Below are positions 57,605-64,000 of a stretch of DNA of 64,000 nucleotides, piece by piece. Numbering within the stretch: position 1 is the stretch's first letter; each line of letters opens with the position of its first letter. The translations under genes and the position numbers were made by a program. The notes beneath the pieces were generated by a model that saw nothing but the letters and a program-made list of their open reading frames with translations, ran no database searches and was not told the DNA's origin. The DNA comes from JACDAN01 sp963842235. Its GTDB lineage: Bacteria; Actinomycetota; Thermoleophilia; Gaiellales; Gaiellaceae. Location: assembly GCA_963842235.1 (NCBI GenBank), contig CAWJFT010000001.1, positions 620,001 to 684,000 on the forward strand, written 5' to 3'.

Positions 57605-58051
57605 CGCACCGCGTCGGACGGCGACCCGACGGATGTTCGACCAGCGCACGGGGCACGGTTTGACGGGCGTGCAGTCGAGGCCGATAACCGCGCCCGAAAC
57701 CTGCACGTAGTAGCGCCCGGGCCGGAGCGTGTGGCGAGTCCGAACGCGGTAGCCGCCGCGGAGTGGCGTCTCGCGCGCAATCGGCTCCTTCAAGCGGACG
57801 TTCTGACGTAGGAACGACCCGTCGCGGCCGGTTCCCGGCCGAACCGCGACGACGATCTTGCCCGGAGCGAGATCGCCGCGCGTGAACACCGCGACCACAT
57901 GGCCGCGGGACGCTCCCACGGAACGCAGGAAGGGTTGCGGAGTAGCCGCGGAGGCACCTGTCGCAACAACCACCGAGGCGCAGGTCGCGGCGAAGGTGCG
58001 GCCGACCAGGGCCGGACCCTTCAGCGGCGTCAGCACGTTGAGTTTCTTCAC
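57593..58051 (-). CDS. Secreted protein of unknown function
   Basis: About 152 residues from the GTG at 58051, which puts a signal peptide (FAATCASVVVATGASAATP) near the N-terminus; other starts (GTG 58054, TTG 58129) are possible. The mature part is beta-rich: HVVAVFTRGDLAPGKIVVAV, GYRVRTRHTLRPGRYYVQVS and GLDCTPVKPCPVRWSNIRRV, with two Cys that could pair. It lies exactly where atpD would be expected. I do not recognise a named domain. Confidence 0.65.
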   Translation of the reverse strand: MKKLNVLTPLKGPALVGRTFAATCASVVVATGASAATPQPFLRSVGASRGHVVAVFTRGDLAPGKIVVAVRPGTGRDGSFLRQNVRLKEPIARETPLRGGYRVRTRHTLRPGRYYVQVSGAVIGLDCTPVKPCPVRWSNIRRVAVRRGALGR

Positions 58052-58153
58052 CACGGGCAGCCCGTCCAAACCGGTTTGAAACAAAGCGTACGAAGGAATA
58101 TCTAGCACCGAACCGACGGAGGGAGCCAAAGAGGGGTCAGTCAGGAGCGGAGG

Positions 58154-59761
58154 ATGAAACGACTTCTAGGAGGCTCCTTCATTCTGGCCGCCGCGCTCGC
58201 GCTTGGCGTTCTTACGGGCTCTGCGCGCGCTGCGGTGCCGGACTGTGACGAGCCGACGGCCCTGTGTACCGAACCCGTTGATTCGATCGGGTACGAGGGC
58301 GGGTACACGGGTCACGACGAGCCCTCGTTGCTGTTCTATTCGGACACGCCGGGCTCGGGGAACTCGAGCTTGTACCACGTGCAGTTGCCGACCGATCCGA
58401 AGGTGCTGCCGAACCAGGCCGGCACGGCGGGCACCTGGAACTTCCAGCTTCACCCTGCGTACTGGTTCGGTATGGCGCTGTGCGACAACGAGTCTGGGCC
58501 GGAGTTCACTCATGCTCCGTGCGTGCCCGACAGCGACAGCAACATCTTCGACGGCACGGACGAGACGGCGCCCGACTACATCGGCCGGCACCCCGGCACC
58601 GCCTTCCTGGAGGTGCAGTTCTACCCGCCGGGCTGGGCCCCGTGGCCACCCGGCGTCAGCTGCGACGCCAGCAAGTGGTGCGCAGCAATGGCGATCTTCA
58701 GCCTGAATCAGAATCAGAACACGGGCGTGCTGAACAACGATGACTGTCTCAACACAGTCGGAGTCGAGCCGGCGAACTTCGCTTTCCTCACGATGAGCGG
58801 CGTACCGCATGCTCCGCCGGGGCCGCTCGACCTGACCAACGACTCGTTCACGCCGAATCCCGCGACCGACCTGTTCATGAACTCGGGCGACCGGCTCACC
58901 CTCGACATTCACGACGGAGCGGCGGGGCTGACGGTGATCGTCCACGACCTCACCACCGGCGGAACCGGCTCGATGACGGCCAGCGCCGCCAACGGGTTCG
59001 CCCATGTCCTGTTCGAGCCGAATCCGTCCACCTGCCACCAGGAGCCCTACACGTTCCGCCCGATGTACGCGACGTCGAGCGAGCACACGCGCGTGCCGTG
59101 GGCGGCGCACAGCTACAACGTGGCTGCGTCCGACGAGATCGGGCACTTCGAGTACTGCGACACGGTGGCCGAGGAGGGCGGCGACTGCCTCAGCAACGGC
59201 GAGGACGAGCTCGATGGCGACGACACGGGCTGCTTCAGCGCGGCCTTCTCCCTCTTCGTCCAGATCGGGGGCTGCATCGCAACTGACAATGACTTCGACG
59301 GCACCTCGTACCAACCGGTCTGGCCCGGAACGAATCCGAACCGCGGGCAGGACAGGAAGTACCATCCGACCCCGATCACGCTGACGAGCCCGGTCTTCAA
59401 CGGATCTCAGAACTACGACCGGGTCGCGTTCGAGGCTGATCTGCCCCGGATCGAGGCGGCTGACTTCGGCGGCATCTGCAATCGGTTCACGGGCGCGAAC
59501 TGCGTCAACCCGCCGCCGGGAGCGAACTTCTATCCGATCTACTCGACCGGCACCTCGACGCTGAACCCGAGCTCGCGCGGGCACTGCGTGTGGCAGTTCG
59601 GCGGGCCGTTCATCAAAGGCACGACCAACACGTTCGGCGGGAACTCGGCGGCGGAGTACGGGCCGCTGCTCTTCAGCTTCTACCCGAACCCGAATCCCGC
59701 CATCCGACTCAGGGCAAACAACTTCCGAAACGTCTTGAGCACGAACCCCTGCCCGGCCTAG
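58154..59761 (+). CDS. Large secreted protein of unknown function
   Basis: 535 residues with a signal peptide (MKRLLGGSFILAAALALGVL through ARA). It has about 16 Cys and many Asn, Pro and Gly. Recognisable blocks are PSLLFYSDTPGSGNSSLYHV, HPGTAFLEVQFYPPGWAPWP, DLTTGGTGSMTASAANGFAH and SSEHTRVPWAAHSYNVAASD. An Asp-rich stretch (DELDGDDTG) could bind calcium. Similar secreted actinobacterial proteins exist but I know no assigned activity. GGAGCGGAGG precedes the ATG. The codon choice is slightly less G+C biased than its neighbours. Confidence 0.8.
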   Translation: MKRLLGGSFILAAALALGVLTGSARAAVPDCDEPTALCTEPVDSIGYEGGYTGHDEPSLLFYSDTPGSGNSSLYHVQLPTDPKVLPNQAGTAGTWNFQLHPAYWFGMALCDNESGPEFTHAPCVPDSDSNIFDGTDETAPDYIGRHPGTAFLEVQFYPPGWAPWPPGVSCDASKWCAAMAIFSLNQNQNTGVLNNDDCLNTVGVEPANFAFLTMSGVPHAPPGPLDLTNDSFTPNPATDLFMNSGDRLTLDIHDGAAGLTVIVHDLTTGGTGSMTASAANGFAHVLFEPNPSTCHQEPYTFRPMYATSSEHTRVPWAAHSYNVAASDEIGHFEYCDTVAEEGGDCLSNGEDELDGDDTGCFSAAFSLFVQIGGCIATDNDFDGTSYQPVWPGTNPNRGQDRKYHPTPITLTSPVFNGSQNYDRVAFEADLPRIEAADFGGICNRFTGANCVNPPPGANFYPIYSTGTSTLNPSSRGHCVWQFGGPFIKGTTNTFGGNSAAEYGPLLFSFYPNPNPAIRLRANNFRNVLSTNPCPA

Positions 59762-59782
59762 GGCCGGTCAGGATCGAGCCAG

Positions 59783-59810
59783 TGGAGAGCGTCCTTCGGG
59801 GCGCTCTCCA
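59783..59810. terminator. Hairpin between convergent genes
   Basis: TGGAGAGCG (59783-59791) pairs perfectly with CGCTCTCCA (59802-59810). It lies 22 bp after the secreted-protein stop and 26 bp before the end of the convergent Kelch gene, so it can serve both. Confidence 0.75.
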
Positions 59811-59835
59811 GCGTTCGCGCCGGTTCGCGGCGGTT

Positions 59836-60792
59836 TCAGCGAACCGGAATCTTCTCGACCACTGAACTGTCGCGGAGCTGCGGGTAGAGGCACCCGCCGA
59901 CGGCGTAGAGGGTGTCGCCGATCGTGTAGACGGCGAGCGCGTGGCGCGGCATCTCCAGCCTCGGCCCTTGCCGCCAGCGACCGGTGTCGGCGTCGTAGAT
60001 CACGTTGATGTCGTCGACGATCGCGTGGATCTCGTTGCCGGTCGCCGAGGTCGCAAGCGTGTCCATCGGCTTCGGCAACGGGGGCCCCGCACGCCAGCGA
60101 TCGGACTTCGGGCTGTAGATCCACACGCGGCGCTGTCGTGCAAGCGAGCGGACGCGACCTCCGATCACCCAGATCTCGTCGCGGAAGACGACCGCCGAGT
60201 GCGCCTGGAGGGCCACAGGCAGCGGCGTGCCCTTCCTCCAGCGGCGCTGCGCCGAGTCGTAGACGAAGACGGTCCTCGTGGGATTGAGCGGATCGAGGCC
60301 GCCGATTGCGTACAGCTTCCCGCGGAAGGTGACGGCAGCGAGATTCGTGCGGGGAACCGGGAGGGGCGCCTCGGACCGCCACCGGCCTTGCTGGACGCCG
60401 TACGAGTAGACCTGTTTGCCATTCGCCTCAGGCGAGTTCCCACCGATGACCCAGAAGCGCCCGTCGAAGGTCGCACCGGCGGCGGCGCTGAAGGCCTTGG
60501 GGGTGGCGGGGAGGGATGCCCACTCGTTGCGCTCCGGATCGAAGCGCTCGAAGAAGTCGAGCGGCTTGCCGGTCTCGCCGACCATGCCCGTCGCGACGTA
60601 GATCTTCCCGCCGAGCTGGGCAGAGGCGGGGTAGCTGCGCCGGTGCGGCATCTGCGGGCCGAACGACCACTCCGGCGACGTGGTTTCGTCCCCGCCGCCT
60701 CCGCAGCCAGCGATCAGGGCGGACAGGAGGAGCGCCGCACCGAGTTTCAGTCGATGTCTGCGGAGCGCCTCAGACAGGCTCTGCGAGGACAT
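59836..60792 (-). CDS. Kelch-repeat lipoprotein
   Basis: 318 residues. The lipobox is LLLSALIAGCGGGG (Cys near residue 31), giving a lipid-anchored external protein. About five Kelch repeats follow with the pattern R..A-x-GG-K/R-x-Y/W-V-x-GG: GGKIYVATG, DGRFWVIGG, RGKLYAIGG, RDEIWVIGG and GDTLYAVGG. It forms a beta-propeller with possible ligand-binding or enzymatic activity. It starts inside the end of the ATPase gene (23-nt overlap), so it is translated with the transporter. Confidence 0.87.
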   Translation of the reverse strand: MSSQSLSEALRRHRLKLGAALLLSALIAGCGGGGDETTSPEWSFGPQMPHRRSYPASAQLGGKIYVATGMVGETGKPLDFFERFDPERNEWASLPATPKAFSAAAGATFDGRFWVIGGNSPEANGKQVYSYGVQQGRWRSEAPLPVPRTNLAAVTFRGKLYAIGGLDPLNPTRTVFVYDSAQRRWRKGTPLPVALQAHSAVVFRDEIWVIGGRVRSLARQRRVWIYSPKSDRWRAGPPLPKPMDTLATSATGNEIHAIVDDINVIYDADTGRWRQGPRLEMPRHALAVYTIGDTLYAVGGCLYPQLRDSSVVEKIPVR

Positions 60793-61669
60793 CCTTGTGC
60801 TTCTGCCGCTCGGCCCGGCGCTCGCGCATCCTGCGCGGGTCAGGAACCGGAACGGCGGCGAGCAAGGCCTGCGAGTACTTGTCCTGCGGATCCGTGTACA
60901 CCTTCTCCGCGGGGCCGTACTCGACGATCTTCCCACGGTTCATGACGGCGATCTGATCGCTCATCGCTCTGACCACGGCGAGGTCGTGGGCGATGAACAG
61001 GTAGGTGAGGCCGAACTCGATCTGGAGGTCCTTGAGCAGGTTGAGGATCTGCGCCTGGATCGAGACGTCCAGCGCCGAGACCGGCTCGTCGCAGACGATC
61101 AGCCGCGGGTTGAGCGCGAGCGCGCGGGCGATCCCGATGCGCTGCCTCTGACCGCCGGAGAACTCGTGCGGGTAGCGGTTGATGAAATCGGGGTTGAAGC
61201 CGACGACCTCGAGCAGCTGCTCGGCGCTGCGCCGGCGGGAGCGGCGGCTGCCGACGCTGTGGATGAGGAGCGGCTCGGAGACGATGTCCCCCACGGTCAT
61301 GCGCGGGTTCAGCGACGCGTACGGGTCCTGGAAGACGATCTGGATCTCGCGGCGGATCGCACGCATATCCCTCTTGCTCATCGTCGTCAGCTCCTTGCCG
61401 TCGAACAGGACCGAGCCAGAGGTCGGCTTCAGGAGCTGGAGCACACAGAACCCGGTTGTCGACTTGCCGGACCCCGACTCACCGACGAGACCGAGTGTCT
61501 CTCCTGTGCGAATGTCGAACGAGACGTCGTCGACCGCCTTCACGTAGTCCACGGTCCTGTCGATCAGGACGCCCTCTTTGATCGGGAAGTACTTCTTCAG
61601 GTTCTTCACCGAGAGCAGGAGCTCGCCCCGCGCGCCTCCGATGTCCGCTCCTCGCCGGGGCTCGATCAT
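60770..61669 (-). CDS. Oligopeptide ABC transporter ATPase (OppF-like)
   Basis: 299 residues. Walker A is GESGSGKSTTG, Q-loop region is IVFQDPYASLNPRMTVGD, the signature is FSGGQRQRIGIARAL and Walker B is LIVCDEPVSALDVS. The C-terminal segment YGPAEKVYTDPQDKYSQALLAAVP is the OppD/F family extension. It powers peptide import with the OppD-like partner that overlaps it by 4 nt. The last gene of the operon, Kelch, overlaps its end. Confidence 0.93.
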   Translation of the reverse strand: MIEPRRGADIGGARGELLLSVKNLKKYFPIKEGVLIDRTVDYVKAVDDVSFDIRTGETLGLVGESGSGKSTTGFCVLQLLKPTSGSVLFDGKELTTMSKRDMRAIRREIQIVFQDPYASLNPRMTVGDIVSEPLLIHSVGSRRSRRRSAEQLLEVVGFNPDFINRYPHEFSGGQRQRIGIARALALNPRLIVCDEPVSALDVSIQAQILNLLKDLQIEFGLTYLFIAHDLAVVRAMSDQIAVMNRGKIVEYGPAEKVYTDPQDKYSQALLAAVPVPDPRRMRERRAERQKHKDVLAEPV

Positions 61670-62670
61670 CGTGCACCTACTGGTTCAGCCGCGCGTTCGG
61701 AGGCCGGATGCGCGGAACGCACCCAGTGGCCAGGCCGGACCTCGCGGAGCTCGGGGGCAACCGTCGCGCAATCGTCGTGCCCCGCATACATGCACCGAGG
61801 TGCGAAGCGGCATGCCGGGGGCGGAGCGATCAGATCCGGCGGGCGGCCGGGGATGGACAGGAGCCGGCCGTCACGGACGTTCTCGTCCTCGACCTGCGGA
61901 AGCGCGGCCAGCAGAGCCTCCGTGTAGGGGTGCTCCGGATTGTCGAAGAGATCGAGCGCCGGCGCTTGCTCGACGATCTGTCCCGCGTACATGACGATGA
62001 TGTCGTTCGCAGTCTCGGCGACGACGCCCATGTCGTGCGTGATGATGATCACGCCCATGTCGTGGAGGCTGCGCAGCTCGTGCAGCAGGTCGAGCACGCC
62101 CGCCTGCACAGTGACGTCGAGCGCCGTCGTCGGCTCGTCGGCGATCAAGAGCTTCGGGTTGCAGGAGATCGCGATCGCGATCATCACCCGCTGGCGCATG
62201 CCGCCCGAGTACCGGTGCGGATAGTCGTCGAGCCGTCGCGCCGCATTCGGGATGTGCACCTCCTCGAGCAGCTCGACCGCACGCTTCTTCGCGTCCTTGC
62301 GGTTCATTCCGAGATGCCGGCGGAGCGTCTCCGTGATCTGCGTCCCGATCGTCAGCGTCGGGTTCAGCGAGGTCATCGGGTCCTGGAAGATCATCCCGAT
62401 CAGGTGGCCCCGAACGTCCTCGAGTTGCCTGTTGCCCAGCTTCAGAAGGTCGCGACCGTCGAAGTGCGCCGTGCCCTCGACGACGCGGCCCGGCGGCTGG
62501 ACGAGCCCCATGAGCGAGAGCATCGTGACCGACTTGCCGCAGCCAGACTCGCCGACGATTCCGAGCATCTTCCCGGCCTCGACGTCGAACGAGACGCCGT
62601 CGACGGCGCGCACTTCGCCGACGCGGGTCTTGAAGAAGGTGTGGAGGTCCCTTACCTCGAGAAGTGCCAT
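61666..62670 (-). CDS. Oligopeptide ABC transporter ATPase (OppD-like)
   Basis: 334 residues. Walker A GESGCGKSVTM, Q-loop MIFQDPMTSLNPTLTIGTQI, signature YSGGMRQRVMIAIA, Walker B LLIADEPTTALDVT. The C-terminal oligopeptide extension has a Cys-containing PPACRFAPRCMYAGHDDCATV, as in relatives that bind an iron-sulphur cluster there. It forms a heterodimer with the OppF-like ATPase. Confidence 0.94.
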   Translation of the reverse strand: MALLEVRDLHTFFKTRVGEVRAVDGVSFDVEAGKMLGIVGESGCGKSVTMLSLMGLVQPPGRVVEGTAHFDGRDLLKLGNRQLEDVRGHLIGMIFQDPMTSLNPTLTIGTQITETLRRHLGMNRKDAKKRAVELLEEVHIPNAARRLDDYPHRYSGGMRQRVMIAIAISCNPKLLIADEPTTALDVTVQAGVLDLLHELRSLHDMGVIIITHDMGVVAETANDIIVMYAGQIVEQAPALDLFDNPEHPYTEALLAALPQVEDENVRDGRLLSIPGRPPDLIAPPPACRFAPRCMYAGHDDCATVAPELREVRPGHWVRSAHPASERAAEPVGAR

Positions 62671-62689
62671 TGGTGCCGTAATAGAACCT

Positions 62690-63632
62690 CTAGAAGTTTT
62701 GTCTCGTTCGCGGGTCGAGCGCGTCGCGCAGGCCGTCCGCGATGAAGAACGCGCTCAGGATCAGCCAGCTGATGCAGAGGCTCGGGATGACGATGATGTA
62801 TGGGTGCGCGAGGTAGGACGTGTAGCCGTCCTGCGCCAACGTGCCCCAGGAAGCCTTCGGCGGTTCGATGCCCATGCCGAGGAACGAGAGGAACGCTTCG
62901 CCGAGGACGACGCCGGGCAGCTCGAGGAAGACGAAGATCAGAATCACCCCGAGCGTGTTCGGGAGCAGGTGGCGGAAGAGGATCCGGTACCAACGGGCGC
63001 CCAGTGCGTTCGCGGCGCGAACGTAGTCGTTCTCCTTCAGCGTGATGATCTGCCCTCGCATCACCCGGGCGGTCGTGAACCACGAGGCGACTGTCAGCGC
63101 CACGGTCATCGTCCAGAAGTTGGTCGTGCCGAAGATGGCCAGCGTGATGATCGCGAAGGGCAGGTACGGCAGGCCGTAGAGCGCGTCGAGGAAGCGCATC
63201 AGCCCGTTGTCCACCCAGCCGCCGGCGAACCCCGAGATCGCGCCGTAGAGAATCCCGACGAACATGATCGCGAACGTCGCCGCGAACCCGATCCCGATCG
63301 AGATGCGGCCGCCGAGCGCGGTCCGGACGAACAGGTCGCGGCCGAACTCGTCCGTGCCGAACGGATGCGCCCAACTCGGCTTCAGGAACGACTGCGAGAA
63401 GTCGACCGCGTAGGGGTCCTCGATTGCTGAAGATCGGCACGAAGATGACGAACGCGAGCATGAACAGGAACGCGATGGCCGCGACGACGGCCGCACGGTT
63501 TCTCGTGAACCGATGGAGAGCGTCGCGCAAGAGCGAGGCGCGCTCGAGGGCGGCGCCTGCCTCGCGCCCCCGAGCCTCGGCTGTGCGAGTGAGGGTGGCT
63601 TCGAACTCGGTCCGACGATCGGTGATTGCCAT
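62690..63632 (-). CDS. Oligopeptide ABC transporter permease (OppC-like), frameshifted
   Basis: About 313 residues if repaired. The N-terminal part (MAITDRRTEFEATLTRTAEA through FVPIFS) is in one frame. The rest (IEDPYAVDFSQSFLKPSWAH through DPRTRQNF) is in another. The length is 3n+1; one extra A near 63424-63430, in AGCAATCGAG, would explain the shift. The permease part has GTDEFGRDLFVRTALGGRIS and the EAA-type loop ANALGARWYRILFRHLLPNT. Its ATG overlaps the upstream permease stop (TGATG). As written, the product would be truncated after about 70 residues. Confidence 0.88.
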
Positions 63633-64000
63633 CAGGTCCTCACGTCTCGCGTTCGCGGATCGAGGTAGCCGTAGAGGATGTCGACGACGAGGTTGGCCAC
63701 GATGATGATGATTGAGAGCAGGACCGTAATCCCCATCGTGACGGAGTAGTCACGTGAGGCGACGGAGATGATGAAGTAGCGGCCGATGCCGGGGATGCCG
63801 AAGATCGTCTCGACGATGAACGAGCCGGCGATCAGATAGCCCAGGAGCGGGCCTGCGGCGGTGACCGCGGGAATCAGCGAGTTCCGCAGCACATGCAGCC
63901 CGACCACGCGGCGCCAGCGTAGGCCCTTGGCCTTCGCCGTTCGGATGTAGTCCGCCTGGAGCGTCTCCAGCATCGAGCCGCGCACGATGCGCGCGAGGAC
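63632..64000 (-). CDS. Oligopeptide ABC transporter permease (OppB-like), partial
   Basis: The C-terminal 122 residues; the 5' part is beyond the window. It has LARIVRGSMLETLQADYIRT (loop before the EAA motif) and AKGLRWRRVVGLHVLRNSLI (EAA-type coupling loop), then two helices ending GYLDPRTRDVRT. It pairs with the OppC-like permease. The substrate-binding protein is not in view. Confidence 0.93.
   Translation of the reverse strand, partial: VLARIVRGSMLETLQADYIRTAKAKGLRWRRVVGLHVLRNSLIPAVTAAGPLLGYLIAGSFIVETIFGIPGIGRYFIISVASRDYSVTMGITVLLSIIIIVANLVVDILYGYLDPRTRDVRT

Noticed and set aside
1..64000. tRNA, rRNA, CRISPR arrays, insertion sequences and prophage genes
   Set aside because: No cloverleaf with CCA-type end, spaced repeat array, transposase or phage structural gene was recognised on either strand.

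Overview
The window is GC-rich bacterial DNA with densely packed genes, many 1-4 nt gene overlaps and GTG or ATG starts. It looks like a chromosomal segment of an actinobacterium, probably of the Thermoleophilia type (Gaiellales or Solirubrobacterales). The clues are the block rpmE - DUF1385 - prfA - prmC - YrdC - glyA - upp - WecA - atp, a two-subunit methylmalonyl-CoA mutase, ETF with ETF-quinone oxidoreductase, an ECF sigma factor with a SnoaL-like tail, and tandem Opp-type transporters. The phylum call is inference; there is no rRNA or tRNA gene in the window.

Layout. 1-5.7 kb holds the end of a glutathione S-transferase, a frameshifted hydrolase/adenylate cyclase, an ECF sigma factor, a STAS protein, a drug-efflux MFS protein, a small Cys-rich peptide and a universal stress protein. 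5.8-13.5 kb is a complete kdp high-affinity potassium system (a small membrane peptide, then kdpF-A-B-C-D-E); kdpA and kdpE each carry a one-base frameshift. 13.5-18.2 kb is a metal-response zone: arsR-arsM on the plus strand meets a copper operon (membrane protein, CopC-CopD fusion, YcnI-like protein, novel secreted protein) on the minus strand. 18.2-25.7 kb is mixed accessory content: a stress protein, a TolB-like protein, an F420/NADP oxidoreductase-like protein, an MmpL transporter, a decayed hydrolase pseudogene, a nucleoside deoxyribosyltransferase-like gene, queF and a GH18 chitinase with DasR-like operator sequences. 25.8-31.6 kb has an NYN-domain gene, a primary-type sigma factor, DUF1206, PAP2, a double-ACT protein, peptide deformylase, thiolase and an alpha/beta hydrolase.

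31.6-44.4 kb is an acyl-CoA oxidation region: 3-hydroxyacyl-CoA dehydrogenase, acyl-CoA dehydrogenase, cobalamin adenosyltransferase, both methylmalonyl-CoA mutase subunits, enoyl-CoA hydratase, EtfB, EtfA and ETF-quinone oxidoreductase. Together with the thiolase these can oxidise fatty and branched acyl-CoAs, pass electrons through ETF to quinone, and route propionyl units through B12 chemistry. 44.4-57.6 kb is housekeeping: threonine dehydratase, translation and tRNA modification genes, glyA, upp, a WecA/TagO-type transferase, then F-type ATP synthase genes atpZ/I-B-E-F-H-A-G. The operon stops after atpG; atpD and atpC are absent from this locus. 57.6-64 kb has two secreted proteins of unknown function, a Kelch lipoprotein and an oligopeptide ABC transporter (two ATPases, a frameshifted permease and a partial permease running off the edge).

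Four themes stand out. (1) Many genes have a TANNNT box ending exactly 6 nt before the start codon and no Shine-Dalgarno sequence, which suggests widespread leaderless transcripts. (2) Three genes that overlap their upstream neighbour have only CTG as a plausible start. (3) Four genes carry single-base frameshifts (two insertions, two deletions), so sequencing error must be separated from real decay. (4) Two intergenic spacers share a 36-nt terminator-plus-hairpin repeat.
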